Positions 17,327 through 25,613 of a DNA stretch of 45,230 bases are shown one piece after another. A program made the position numbers and the translations under genes. Where the stretch lies: assembly GCA_903642275.1 (NCBI GenBank), contig CAHJWK010000027.1, forward strand, positions 1-45,230, in the 5' to 3' direction. How positions within the stretch are numbered: position 1 is the first letter of the stretch; each line of letters opens with the position of its first letter. The DNA is from Chitinophagaceae bacterium. GTDB taxonomy: Bacteria > Bacteroidota > Bacteroidia > Chitinophagales > Chitinophagaceae. A model generated the notes under the pieces. It was given only the letters and a program-made list of their open reading frames with translations. It ran no database searches and had not been told where the DNA came from.

Positions 17327-18091
17327 TTATAACTGAACATCAGCTTTGGCAGCAGCAGTAATCTTCATATTCTTCGCATCCTGTGAAAATGCAATCACCT
17401 CGCAATCTTTTGCAGATAAACCCGCAGGTAAATTAAATGAAACATTTCCTGCATTTTTTTTAAGTGATATAGTCTGAAGGCTTCTTACAATGTTTACATG
17501 ATGCAATGTTGCGCCGCTGTTTTCACCACGCTGTATTTTTGATACAGCCATCAACTGCACCAATGCAATATTTAAATTGTTTGTTGCATTCGTTTGATAA
17601 GAAACATCAACCTGGTTTTTATCATTTGCTTTTACGCTTATCGATAAATCATTTGTTTCTGTTTGCTTTAAATCATTATTAATTGAGCTGTGCAATTTGT
17701 TTTCATCAGAACCAACAAATTCTTCTTCGCCATTAACAACAACCTGTGGTGTATAAATACTTGAGAGATTTAGAACCTGAGCATATCTTTTTTGCCGTTG
17801 TGTAAAAGCAGCACTGCTGAAAGCATCTTTCCAACCTAAGTTATCCCAGTAATCAACATGATAGCCGAGCACATAAACATTGTTGTTGTATTCTTTTAAA
17901 ACTTTGGCAACAGCAGCATCAGCAGGCGGGCAGCTTGAGCAACCTTCGGACGTAAATAATTCAACTACAGCAAAACCATTACCCGCATTTTGATTGTCAA
18001 TATTATTTTTTTTGTTGGAAGAATATATAAAGGTAAAAGCACTGGTTACAAAAACAAGTAAAGCAGCAACAGGAATCAAATATTTTTTCAT
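17327..18091 (-). CDS. DUF1223 family exported thioredoxin-like protein
   Basis: The 254 residues start with a hydrophobic signal or anchor (MKKYLIPVAALLVFVTSAFTF). Residues about 42-60 read FAVVELFTSEGCSSCPPAD, the family hallmark: a thioredoxin-fold strand followed by a CSSC pair and Pro-Pro-Ala-Asp. YVLGYHVDYWDNLGWKDAFSS and YTPQVVVNGEEEFVGS are the other conserved blocks. The CxxC suggests a periplasmic redox role, but the activity of the family is not established. It lies between pgmB-like HAD and the metzincin gene, same strand, with a 33-bp gap to the former. Confidence 0.85.
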   Translation of the reverse strand: MKKYLIPVAALLVFVTSAFTFIYSSNKKNNIDNQNAGNGFAVVELFTSEGCSSCPPADAAVAKVLKEYNNNVYVLGYHVDYWDNLGWKDAFSSAAFTQRQKRYAQVLNLSSIYTPQVVVNGEEEFVGSDENKLHSSINNDLKQTETNDLSISVKANDKNQVDVSYQTNATNNLNIALVQLMAVSKIQRGENSGATLHHVNIVRSLQTISLKKNAGNVSFNLPAGLSAKDCEVIAFSQDAKNMKITAAAKADVQL

Positions 18092-18124
18092 GATGTTTTT
18101 ATTAAAAGTATTAACGTAATATAA

Positions 18125-18778
18125 TTATTTCAGTTGCCGCAATTTTCTTAAAGAGACCTCTGTATAATCTTTAATGATAAGGTCAGCTTCTTTTATATCA
18201 TCCGCTGTATGCGTTGTTGTTAGTCCCACTACTTTCATCCCTGCAGCCTTTGCAGAACGTATGCCTGCAACAGAATCTTCAAACGCAATGCAATTTGTTG
18301 GGTCAGCATTAACTGCTGCAGCGGCTTTCAGAAATATCTCAGGATGTGGTTTGCCTTTTGTTATTTGCGATGCATCTATTACATCAGCATAATATTTTCT
18401 AATCGGCACATGTTCAAACATAAAATTTATGTTCGGTGCAATGCCTGATGTAGCAATTGTTTTTGGAATTTTCTCTTTTTCCAACTCATCTAAAAAATCA
18501 ATCAGGCCATCAATGGGTTTTATGTGTGGCGCATACAAATCACGATACATGGATTCTTTTTCAATTGAATATTCATCAATCATATCGGCACTTAAAATTG
18601 TATCGAAAACGTAATTAAAGATATCACGGTTAACCCGGCCGTTAATATTATTCATGTACTCTTTTTTCGAGAAAGGTTTGCCTATCCTTTCATAGAAAAC
18701 TTTCCATGCTTCTATATGGTATGCATTGTTATCTACGAGTGTACCATCAAGATCAAATATTACTGCCTCAGGAAACAT
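18125..18778 (-). CDS. HAD-superfamily phosphatase, beta-phosphoglucomutase-like
   Basis: A cytoplasmic HAD enzyme of 217 residues. Motif I is FDLDGTLVD with nucleophile Asp9 and acid/base Asp11. The helical cap at 15-85 has the EAWKVFYERIGKPFS block of the PGM subgroup. Motif II is TIATSGI near 112, motif III Lys lies in ITKGKPHPEIF, and motif IV is AFEDSVAGIRSAKAAGM near 172. Subgroup resemblance suggests beta-phosphoglucomutase or a small sugar-phosphate phosphatase; beta-PGM would fit the maltose-degrading genes elsewhere in the window, but that link is inference. Confidence 0.88.
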   Translation of the reverse strand: MFPEAVIFDLDGTLVDNNAYHIEAWKVFYERIGKPFSKKEYMNNINGRVNRDIFNYVFDTILSADMIDEYSIEKESMYRDLYAPHIKPIDGLIDFLDELEKEKIPKTIATSGIAPNINFMFEHVPIRKYYADVIDASQITKGKPHPEIFLKAAAAVNADPTNCIAFEDSVAGIRSAKAAGMKVVGLTTTHTADDIKEADLIIKDYTEVSLRKLRQLK

Positions 18779-18878
18779 GTTATAGATTAAATAGTAAAAG
18801 TATAAATAGAATTTTAGCTTATACTTTATAATTCATCACATTATTATAAAGTTTAGGCTGATTCATCATAAGTATATA

Positions 18879-20600
18879 TTAATAACCACTTACACTATCA
18901 TCACCGCGTATATCTGCAGCTGCTTCAAACTTACCGTCAGGCAAAATTTTGATTAATTCCGTTCTGCCTATTGCGTTATACATATATAATTTATAACCCA
19001 TTTTTTGCAGCTCATCTGCAGTTGTTTTATTAAATCCTTTTTCGAGATAAATGGTATCAGGCAACCATTGATGATGAAACTTTGGCTTATCAACCGCATC
19101 TTTTGCATCCATTCCAAAATCAACCACATTAACAATAGATTGAAACACCGATGTAGTTATAGTTGTGCCGCCGGGAGTACCCACCACCATAAATGGTTTA
19201 TGGTTTTTAAATACCAATGTAGGCGTCATTGAACTTAACATGCGCTTACCGGGAGCAATAGCATTAGCATCGCCGCCAACAGCACCAAACATATTCGGCA
19301 CTCCGGGCTTAATGCTGAAATCATCCATCTCATCATTTAAAAAAAATCCGGCGCCGCCAACAACGGTCTTGCTGCCGTAACCGTTATTCAACGTAGTAGT
19401 TACAGCCACCATGTTGCCCTTATCATCAATAATGCTTATGTGCGTGGTTTGATTGCTTTCATGCACATTGCCTGCTTTTATGTTTTTGCTTTCACTTGCT
19501 TTGGTTGAATCATAATCGCTCATTCTTTTTTTATTGTATGCATCACTTAATAAAATATTCTGCGGCACATTCCAGAATTCCGGATCACCTAAATGTTCCG
19601 CACGATCTGCATAAGCACGGCGTTCTGCTTCAATCATTAACTGCACACTTTGTTTTGTTTGAAAACCATAATCATGCATTGGATATGGCTCAATCATCTT
19701 CAGCATTTCGCCCAAAATAATTCCGCCGCTGCTTGATGGCGGCATGCTCACAACATTATAACCACGATAATCAAACTCAACAGGCTTGCGTGTTTTGCAC
19801 ACATAACTTTTCAGGTCATCATAACTTATTAATCCTTTGCCTCGCTGCATTTCCGCAACAACCAGTTTTGCCGTTTCGCCTTCATAAAAACCTTTCATTC
19901 CAAAATCACGAATACGCATTAAGGTCTTTGCAAGTTCTGGCTGAAAAAGTGTATCACCTTTCATCCATTTTTTTTGTTTTACAAATGCTGTCGGCTTTGT
20001 ATTATACTGAATGAAATCTTCGCGGTTTTCATTCAAACTGTTTGCCTGGCCATTGGTCAACACAAACCCATTTTGTGCCAAATCAATCGCAGGTTGAATC
20101 AATTCTGCAAACGGAAGCTTTGCGTATTTATGTTCTTCAAACAAGCCCGCAACAGTGCCGGGAACACCAACGGATAAATGGCCGTTCTGCGACCAGTCTG
20201 TTCTTGCATTTCCTGCAGAATCAATATACATATCACGGCTGCCTTTAAGCGGGGCCATTTCACGGTAATCTAATGCAATCAGAGAATCGTTGCTGGTTCT
20301 TGCAACTGTAAAACCACCACCACCAATATTACCGGCGTCAGGATAGACCACTGCCAGTGCAAGCTGTGTTGCAATCATTGCATCAAAAGCATTACCACCA
20401 CGTTTCATTACAGCCAGACCAACTTCGCTTGCAAGAGGTTCTGCACTTAAAACGCAACCATGTGTAATGGTTAAATTTTTTGTTTGAGTGAAATGATAAG
20501 GATCAACTTCTTTACCAACGCCAACGATGGACTGCCTTTTTTGCGCACAGGATGTTATAACGATAAGAAAAAATGAAATAAAGAAACTGCTTGTTTTCAT
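18879..20600 (-). CDS. ggt: Gamma-glutamyltransferase / glutathione hydrolase
   Basis: N-terminal nucleophile hydrolase that cleaves glutathione and other gamma-glutamyl compounds. The 573-residue precursor has a lipoprotein signal (ITSC, Cys18), so it is probably anchored in the envelope. MKRGGNAFDAMIA and GNIGGGGFTV are early family motifs. Thr385 in NQTTHISIID is the expected autocleavage nucleophile, giving a large subunit of 19-384 and a small one of 385-573. PNMFGAVGGDANAI and SSMTPTLVF, VGTPGGTTI are the C-terminal motifs. The gene is solitary, with a long non-coding stretch upstream; TAGGTTTG on the minus strand at 20606-20613 is promoter-like but lies too close to the ATG. Confidence 0.95.
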   Translation of the reverse strand: MKTSSFFISFFLIVITSCAQKRQSIVGVGKEVDPYHFTQTKNLTITHGCVLSAEPLASEVGLAVMKRGGNAFDAMIATQLALAVVYPDAGNIGGGGFTVARTSNDSLIALDYREMAPLKGSRDMYIDSAGNARTDWSQNGHLSVGVPGTVAGLFEEHKYAKLPFAELIQPAIDLAQNGFVLTNGQANSLNENREDFIQYNTKPTAFVKQKKWMKGDTLFQPELAKTLMRIRDFGMKGFYEGETAKLVVAEMQRGKGLISYDDLKSYVCKTRKPVEFDYRGYNVVSMPPSSSGGIILGEMLKMIEPYPMHDYGFQTKQSVQLMIEAERRAYADRAEHLGDPEFWNVPQNILLSDAYNKKRMSDYDSTKASESKNIKAGNVHESNQTTHISIIDDKGNMVAVTTTLNNGYGSKTVVGGAGFFLNDEMDDFSIKPGVPNMFGAVGGDANAIAPGKRMLSSMTPTLVFKNHKPFMVVGTPGGTTITTSVFQSIVNVVDFGMDAKDAVDKPKFHHQWLPDTIYLEKGFNKTTADELQKMGYKLYMYNAIGRTELIKILPDGKFEAAADIRGDDSVSGY

Positions 20601-21095
20601 ATAATCAAACCTAAAGAATATAGTGAGACATTGAGCGTTTAATTAACTGTTTGTTCAAATAAGCACAAAAACAAATTGAAATAGTGAAAAGAACTGCTAC
20701 TATATCATATTTCGAAATGAGTAATTTTATTTGTCAAAAAAAGATTTGACGCAGTGAAGCCAAGATATTTTTGTGCTAAAAATTATTAGTAAATGAAGTT
20801 GTGTCATTTTTTGCTGATGCTGGAGGTCTTATTTGATTTGAAAGCACCGTTTAAGTAGTCAAACTTTTATCGCCATTGTAAACACTTCTGATTTTTTATA
20901 TTAACAACAAAAACTTTCAGCGGAAACTACAATTTAAAGACAACAGCCAATTTAACTGTAACACTTACTGCCAGATTGATTTCATGTTTTTCTTTGTTGG
21001 GTAATGCGTAATGAAGATGAAGCAATTTTAATAGCCTACAAGATAGCCAGGTGAAATTATTATTTCGCTAAGGTTGAGATAATCACAGTCAGCTA

Positions 21096-21176
21096 CTAAA
21101 AAATAGAATACCCGATATAAAGGCCGCTGTAATTAAGGTCCCGCTCATACAAGTTTGCTATTTCAATATTAGTCAT
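21096..21176 (-). pseudogene. Possible remnant of a beta-barrel protein C-terminus
   Basis: Reads MTNIEIANLYERDLNYSGLY, then IGYSIF and a stop. The alternating pattern with a final aromatic residue looks like the last strand of an outer-membrane protein. The frame upstream is closed by stops. Very short, so chance is possible. Confidence 0.2.
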
Positions 21177-21193
21177 GTCTTTTTATTTTTCGG

Positions 21194-21219
21194 GAATCAG
21201 CAACCTTTATTGCTGATTC
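21194..21219. repeat. Perfect inverted repeat, 10-bp arms
   Basis: GAATCAGCAA, loop CCTTTA, TTGCTGATTC. No T-tract follows on either strand, so it is not a typical terminator. It lies 150 bp from the nearest gene end. Confidence 0.7.
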
Positions 21220-21367
21220 GCTCTTAATACCAATTACGGTTAAAGGCTGAAATTCTGAAACGTTATTATTCATGTTACAAGATAATCAGCTTAATAATTC
21301 AGTTGTAAGATAATAACCGTCCCTGCGTTTATACATTAAACCTTAATTGAGCCGCAACAATATCTTA

Positions 21368-21751
21368 TCAGCGGTTCAGTGTTTTATGTTCTTCGTATGC
21401 TTTTACCTGCCGTTTTGTGGCAAGCCCTTTCCAGCTTAATTCAAGAATTTCATGTAGCAAATCCCTGTTATAATTGTGCAGCCACATACATATGTAGGGA
21501 TACGGTTTAAAATGGTCTGGCACATGAAAAATTTCGGGGTAACTATCCAGGTATTTATCCCTGTTTTCAAAATCAAGATGAATGGGAATAAATTCACCGC
21601 TATCATGAAGCCTGCACATTAATTTGCCACGCATTTTTACTGACGGTGTTCCTTCATGTGATATACTTTCTTCTGTGCCCGGAAACTTCAGCGCAATATT
21701 TTTTACTGTATCAAAATCTGAATAATTAAAGTTTATGGTTTTATGTTTCAT
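21368..21751 (-). CDS. MmcQ/YjbR-family DNA-binding-like protein
   Basis: A small cytoplasmic protein of 127 residues. The family pattern is clear: an N-terminal helix with FDTVKNIALKFPGTEESISHEGTPSVKMRGKLMCRL, then a sheet with IHLDFENRD and the C-terminal LLHEILELSWKGLATKRQVKAYEE. YjbR-like proteins adopt a double-wing, CyaY-like fold and are often called DNA-binding on structural grounds only; the function is unknown. A solitary gene with no operon partner. Confidence 0.82.
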   Translation of the reverse strand: MKHKTINFNYSDFDTVKNIALKFPGTEESISHEGTPSVKMRGKLMCRLHDSGEFIPIHLDFENRDKYLDSYPEIFHVPDHFKPYPYICMWLHNYNRDLLHEILELSWKGLATKRQVKAYEEHKTLNR

Positions 21752-21902
21752 TGCAATGCAAACTTAACTGTTCGGCGTTTGTGTACGGTGTTGGTTAAAA
21801 GCCTTTGTGTGATGCTGCGAGACTGTATTTATAAAACCTGGTTAATTACAATTTGTACAATCAGGAATCCATTAATTTGGGTATGCCAACTTATAACGCA
21901 GG

Positions 21903-21953
21903 CCTCATGCTGCGCACATGCCATGAAATAAAGAATCTGCTGAGACGGAAGTG
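21903..21953 (+). repeat. Interspersed repeat 'GCTGCGCACA...GCTGAGACGGAAG', copy 1
   Basis: Shares with 24924-24971 the blocks ATGCTGCGCACA and CTGCTGAGACGGAAG, with a variable middle of about 20 bases. About three quarters of positions agree. The internal hairpin seen in the other copy is lost here. It lies in the gap between the YjbR-like and DUF2490 genes. Confidence 0.6.
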
Positions 21954-22021
21954 ATCACAGAGCACAAGCAGCTATGCACATTGCTCTGCGGCTTTTACTT
22001 GCGCGGTAATGGGGGGGCTTG

Positions 22022-22750
22022 TTAATCTGTATTAGACAAATGCACATTTGTTTTTGCTGCGGTATGATTTACATTGAAAAAGAATGTTGTCTGAATAAAA
22101 TTTTTACCTGTTCCGCCATCGCTCACACGGTAATCGAACTGCCTTATAAAACCTGTTTGTACTGTAAACAAATTATTAAACTGGTAACCTGCACCTGCAA
22201 ATACACGGTTACGTATAAAGTAGGGCGCTTTATCTGTAAAAAATACTTCATCAAACAAAGAGGCAAATACTGTATGCGGCACTACGGTGGCATGATTGAT
22301 AGCAATAACAGGGTTTAAGCGATAACGGAAACGGTTAAAATAATTGCCATTGATCCATCGCTGCTCTATACGATAGCGATGCTCAAGCCTTAAATGACTG
22401 AAGTTATTATTAAATACAAATTGTTCCCATAACCTGAATTCGTTGGCAGTTACAGGTTTTTTAAAGTCTCCCGGAAAAGTGTAGGTTTCATAATTGCCGA
22501 ACCCAATAAATACAGAACTTTTTTTAGGCAGGTTATACGTTAAGCCGCCTTTAAGTTCATGGTAAAAAAAATCCTTTGTAAAAGACTGGCTTCTTGCCTG
22601 CACTTCGCCATACAAAACAAATTTGTTATTAAGGTGATAGGTTAAGCTTGCAACATCCCAGCTACCGGTTTTATAGTTTTGGGCAGTTGCAGCTAAACAG
22701 CAACATAACCCAACAATTGTTGCAGCAAGCTTTGATGAAATCTTTTTCAA
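22022..22750 (-). CDS. DUF2490 family outer-membrane protein
   Basis: The 242 residues start with a signal peptide (MKKISSKLAATIVGLCCCLAATAQ). The body is rich in alternating aromatic and polar residues typical of a beta-barrel. The DUF2490 pattern is visible: HLNNKFVLYGEVQARSQ, EFRLWEQFVF, then LRLEHRYRIEQRWINGNYFNRFRYRLNP. Bacteroidota carry many of these; no substrate or partner is known. It ends with asparagine-rich loops and HLSNTD rather than a terminal aromatic residue. No neighbour on the same strand is close. Confidence 0.85.
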   Translation of the reverse strand: MKKISSKLAATIVGLCCCLAATAQNYKTGSWDVASLTYHLNNKFVLYGEVQARSQSFTKDFFYHELKGGLTYNLPKKSSVFIGFGNYETYTFPGDFKKPVTANEFRLWEQFVFNNNFSHLRLEHRYRIEQRWINGNYFNRFRYRLNPVIAINHATVVPHTVFASLFDEVFFTDKAPYFIRNRVFAGAGYQFNNLFTVQTGFIRQFDYRVSDGGTGKNFIQTTFFFNVNHTAAKTNVHLSNTD

Positions 22751-22791
22751 AAAAGTTTTTACAATAATAATAATTCTTCTTCACCTTCAGC

Positions 22792-22818
22792 CTTTGCTGG
22801 TGTTCTTTATCAGCAAAG
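22792..22818. repeat. Hairpin of the TGGTGTTC family, copy 1
   Basis: CTTTGCTG, loop containing GTGTTCTTTAT, CAGCAAAG: 8-bp perfect arms. It reads TGGTGTTC-TTT on the plus strand like the loop side of copies 2-4 on the minus strand. Confidence 0.5.
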
Positions 22819-22830
22819 CCTGACAATCTG

Positions 22831-22921
22831 CTTCTTTTTATTTTAATGAAGACAAGCGTTGGAGGTTTTTAACTCATTATGAAGGTTAGATACTTGTTGG
22901 TGAAGGAACACCAACAAGGCG
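22831..22921 (+). repeat. Composite direct repeat, left copy, with hairpin copy 2
   Basis: Contains an AT-rich run, AATGAAGACAAGCGTTGGAG (22845-22864), ACTCAT, and a perfect hairpin at 22893-22918: CTTGTTGGTG, loop AAGGAA, CACCAACAAG. The same order of blocks recurs at 23975-24064 in the same orientation. The two copies bracket the 22999-23952 gene. Confidence 0.7.
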
Positions 22922-22998
22922 GGAAAACGCAAAGCTTGTTCAATTGCTTAACTTCGTTTTGTCTCTGCTAACACAGAAAAAACAATCAACTTTTATTA

Positions 22999-23952
22999 AT
23001 GCCTGCAACATTTCTTAGTTCAGTAAAGGGGTTCCTGATGTTTGTGCTGCATCTTATTCTTACGGTTATGTTTGCATTTCTTACCTGGATATTCTGGGGC
23101 TTATATCACCAGGAAAAATTGTCTTACGAATTTCAGCAGCAAGGCAAGCCTGTAACTATTACAGTAAACGGTTACAATGATGCTAAAAAGAACTGGACAG
23201 ATTACCTGGGAAATATAAAATACATCAGCTTTACTTACAAAGGCAAAACTTATAATACCCGCTATACACAAGACAGTGTGTTTGTTACAGAAGGTACAAA
23301 ATTGACGTTGTTGTACAACCCATCATCAGATGCTTTCCGGCAACCTTCAAAAGAAATATACAGCTCAAAAAATAATGAATCCCTGTTAATAGGGTGGACG
23401 GGTGTTGCGCTGTTAAGCCCGCTGCATAAATCATTGCTGTCATTTCTCCTTGTCGCTCTTGCTTTCTTCTTCCTGCTTGCAGGTTTACTGGCACGCATCC
23501 CGGGTTTGTATGTTATAACCTCGGTTGCAGGTTTTGTTTTTTCCGTGTTGCTGCTGGCTGGTGTGGTATATGTTAGTTATGACGCATTTAATTATTACCG
23601 GTATTATCATCATATAAAAAACACAGGTGAAAAGCAGCAGGTTACTGTTTTAGATAAAGACGTTTATTATTTGTATAACGATAACGGTAATAACGGCAAC
23701 TTTGATCCTTTCCGCTATGTATATACAGCTACGGTTGATTTTAAAAATAATGATAGAACGATACCGGTAAGCCTGCATGATTATAACAGTTTGCAAAAAG
23801 GCAGCCGGCTGAATGTGTATTACGATACTACTTTAAATGATATGATGGCTGCAGACTATTCAATAAATCCATCTATTTTTATTTTCTCCGCTCTCCTCTG
23901 GCTTATTACAATTATTATTCTCAGCAAAAGATTCAGGAGAAAAAAAACGTAG
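22999..23952 (+). CDS. Membrane protein with two DUF3592-like modules
   Basis: The 317 residues have about four membrane segments: 10-32, 145-165, 170-195 and 290-307. Between them are two soluble stretches that look alike. Residues about 45-115 (VTITVNGY, KYISFTYKGKTYNTRYTQD, GTKLTLLYNPS) and 205-270 (VTVLDKDVY, YTATVDFKNNDRTIPVSLHD, GSRLNVYYDT) share the layout: beta-strand, target phrase F/Y-K-x-K/N, GS/GT-x-L-x-V/L-x-Y. This suggests an internal duplication resembling DUF3592. Function unknown. It is flanked on both sides by copies of one interspersed repeat. Confidence 0.6.
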   Translation: MPATFLSSVKGFLMFVLHLILTVMFAFLTWIFWGLYHQEKLSYEFQQQGKPVTITVNGYNDAKKNWTDYLGNIKYISFTYKGKTYNTRYTQDSVFVTEGTKLTLLYNPSSDAFRQPSKEIYSSKNNESLLIGWTGVALLSPLHKSLLSFLLVALAFFFLLAGLLARIPGLYVITSVAGFVFSVLLLAGVVYVSYDAFNYYRYYHHIKNTGEKQQVTVLDKDVYYLYNDNGNNGNFDPFRYVYTATVDFKNNDRTIPVSLHDYNSLQKGSRLNVYYDTTLNDMMAADYSINPSIFIFSALLWLITIIILSKRFRRKKT

Positions 23953-23974
23953 GCTGTTGCCTGGTATATTCATC

Positions 23975-24064
23975 ATCTTTTTTTTATTATAATGAAGATA
24001 AACGCCGGAGTTTTCTCACTCATACCAAAATTTGGCTTATTGGTAATGAACACCAACAGGAGCA
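23975..24064 (+). repeat. Composite direct repeat, right copy, with decayed hairpin copy 3
   Basis: Carries AATGAAGATAAACGCCGGAG (23991-24010), CACTCAT and a degenerate hairpin at 24036-24059: CTTATTGGT...ACACCAACAG, with an inner 5-bp stem. It is about 1146 bp from the left copy and in the same direction. Confidence 0.65.
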
Positions 24065-24073
24065 TAAATAAAA

Positions 24074-24096
24074 AAATCGCCCTCAAGGGACGATTT
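24074..24096. terminator. Bidirectional terminator between convergent genes
   Basis: AAATCGCCCT, CA, AGGGACGATTT: a ten-pair stem with one bulged A, A-rich on the left and T-rich on the right. It sits between the end of the membrane-protein gene and the end of the DUF4142 gene. Confidence 0.7.
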
Positions 24097-24115
24097 ATAT
24101 TTAGTGAGTAACTAT

Positions 24116-24742
24116 TTAAATCATTTTCAAAATATCTTTTGTAAGCACCACATGATCTTTAAACTGGCCAAGGGTTAACATTGCCAGGTGCCGGCCATGC
24201 ATTTCCTCCATGCTTGTCTGGTTTGCAGAGTTGGCTAAATAAGATGTGCCCAAGTCACGCAAAAATTCATGATTTAATAATTGAGCATTTATGTAAGCTT
24301 TATCAAACGCTGCACCTTTTGATGCACTTTGTATTTTTTGCAGTGTGGCGGTTGCAACAGCATCCATTGGCGGCACTGCTGTTCCTAAACTTTGCAATAC
24401 GGTGGTTACACCAATTGCTTCACGCAGTTCAAACTTTGCAAACTCAAGCGCCTTAGCGTTGGTTGCTTTGTCAACAGCTATTTTGCTGGTAGCAAGGGAA
24501 AGCATAGCAGGCCCGATAACACCATTACGAAAATCTGCTTCGGTTTGGGCGTTTGGTTTTGCCATAGGGTAATCATGGCCACTTTCTGCTTCCGGCTGGT
24601 CAGGCCCCGGGTCACTTTGCGCCTGTCCTTTAACTGCTAATCCAAATACTGCGGCACCTATACTTGTAATAGCAAGTCCCTTAAAAAACAAGCGGCGTTT
24701 TACAGGGTTTTTAACCGTTTTTTCAATCTCCTCAATGTTCAT
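24116..24742 (-). CDS. DUF4142 ferritin-like exported protein
   Basis: The 208 residues carry an N-terminal Tat-type signal: KRRLFFKG at about 15-22, then the hydrophobic AITSIGAAVFGLAV. Residues about 68-205 form the DUF4142 four-helix ferritin-like fold. Visible blocks are FRNGVIGPAMLSLATSKIAVDKATNAKALEFAKFE, DKAYINAQLLNHEFLRDLGTSYL, and MHGRHLAMLTLGQFKDHVVLTKDIL. The classic ExxH metal ligands of true ferritins are not obvious, although NHEFL and MHGRH carry His/Glu. Function unknown; members are often envelope-stress linked. Solitary and convergent with the gene to the left. Confidence 0.8.
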   Translation of the reverse strand: MNIEEIEKTVKNPVKRRLFFKGLAITSIGAAVFGLAVKGQAQSDPGPDQPEAESGHDYPMAKPNAQTEADFRNGVIGPAMLSLATSKIAVDKATNAKALEFAKFELREAIGVTTVLQSLGTAVPPMDAVATATLQKIQSASKGAAFDKAYINAQLLNHEFLRDLGTSYLANSANQTSMEEMHGRHLAMLTLGQFKDHVVLTKDILKMI

Positions 24743-24923
24743 AATTTTAATATTTAAGTTACTGTAAAAATTATCAATATCATGCCATATTAATTGCTTG
24801 TTGTGTTTAATTCTTTAGCAGAATATAAAGCCCAAATACCTAATAATGTGTACATAAATAGTCAATCTAATTGGGTAATAATGAGTGTTGAAAACACAAT
24901 GCGAAGTATTATAACTTATAGTC

Positions 24924-24971
24924 TGATGCTGCGCACAAGCTCAGCAATGAAGACCTTGCTGAGACGGAAGA
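24924..24971 (+). repeat. Interspersed repeat 'GCTGCGCACA...GCTGAGACGGAAG', copy 2
   Basis: ATGCTGCGCACA, then a perfect 8-bp hairpin CTCAGCAA-TGAAGACC-TTGCTGAG, then ACGGAAG. Matches copy 1 at 21903-21953. It sits in the divergent gap between the DUF4142 gene and the end of the DUF4328 gene. Confidence 0.65.
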
Positions 24972-25001
24972 GATTAGAAAAACAACTGATAAGTACAATT
25001 G

Positions 25002-25610
25002 CTACATATCAATGCTATTAACTAATCTTCTTACCAACATGTAATAATGAATAGAAACTGCATGTAAAAAAAGATAGCAATACTCCTCATTTAAAAATGT
25101 ATTCAGATCTTGTACAGTTTTGTAATGAATACTGAGAAACCTGTTGAGAATAAAAAGTGACACACTTAAAAACCACCATTGTTTTATCAGTTGTTTTCCT
25201 TCGTTTTCAATTGATATATCTCTGTTAAACACTGTCCATAAATCATTCATTATCCTATAAGGAGCAATCAGGTTAAAAATTGGAATGATGAATGAGAACA
25301 ATGCCCATATTGGTTTATATGACAGATTTATATTAGTTGTTTGATTTGCCTGTTTATATTTTAAGTATAACCAAATAGAAAAAGCTGTTACAAACAATAA
25401 ATAAATTATGGCTGAAAACCAATACTCAATTTTTATTTCTGAAAAGATAAAATGAACTGGTTTATCATAATTACCACTGCCGTGAAGCTGAAGATTTAAT
25501 ATAATAACATTAAACAGCCTGTCTAATACCTGGAATGATTTGACAATTATTGAAATGATTATAAAAGCATAAAATAACTGAAGCCACAATTTATTCTTCA
25601 TACAATTCAA
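25002..25610 (-). CDS. DUF4328 family membrane protein
   Basis: A 202-residue integral membrane protein with about five hydrophobic segments. The DUF4328 signature is YKPIWALFSFIIPIFNLIAPYRIMNDLW at about 95-125, with QWWFLSVSLFI in the following helix. The likely start is MKNKLWLQLF (Met4, 25601). It begins 3 bp after the stop of the next membrane-protein gene, so the two are co-transcribed. Function unknown. Codon use is clearly more AT-rich than in the neighbouring housekeeping genes. Confidence 0.75.
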   Translation of the reverse strand: MNCMKNKLWLQLFYAFIIISIIVKSFQVLDRLFNVIILNLQLHGSGNYDKPVHFIFSEIKIEYWFSAIIYLLFVTAFSIWLYLKYKQANQTTNINLSYKPIWALFSFIIPIFNLIAPYRIMNDLWTVFNRDISIENEGKQLIKQWWFLSVSLFILNRFLSIHYKTVQDLNTFLNEEYCYLFLHAVSIHYYMLVRRLVNSIDM

Positions 25611-25613
25611 GCA

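Larger units (their letters stand above)
20601..21367. other. Long intergenic region, no clear gene
   Basis: A 767-bp stretch between ggt and the YjbR-like gene, with stops in all frames. It holds a perfect 10-bp-stem hairpin (21194-21219) and a short minus-strand frame ending like an outer-membrane barrel (21096-21176). I see no tRNA, riboswitch or other RNA gene; it may contain decayed coding sequence. Confidence 0.6.

Noticed and set aside
20606-20613. TAGGTTTG on the minus strand as ggt promoter
   Set aside because: It lies only five bases from the ATG and has no -33 element at the right distance, so it would force a leaderless message.
22019-22318. Plus-strand frame of 99 residues opposite the DUF2490 gene
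   Set aside because: It is antisense to a well-supported barrel protein and has no family features.
24794-25021. Plus-strand frame of 75 residues
   Set aside because: It consists largely of the interspersed repeat copy 2 and is the kind of false protein such repeats create.
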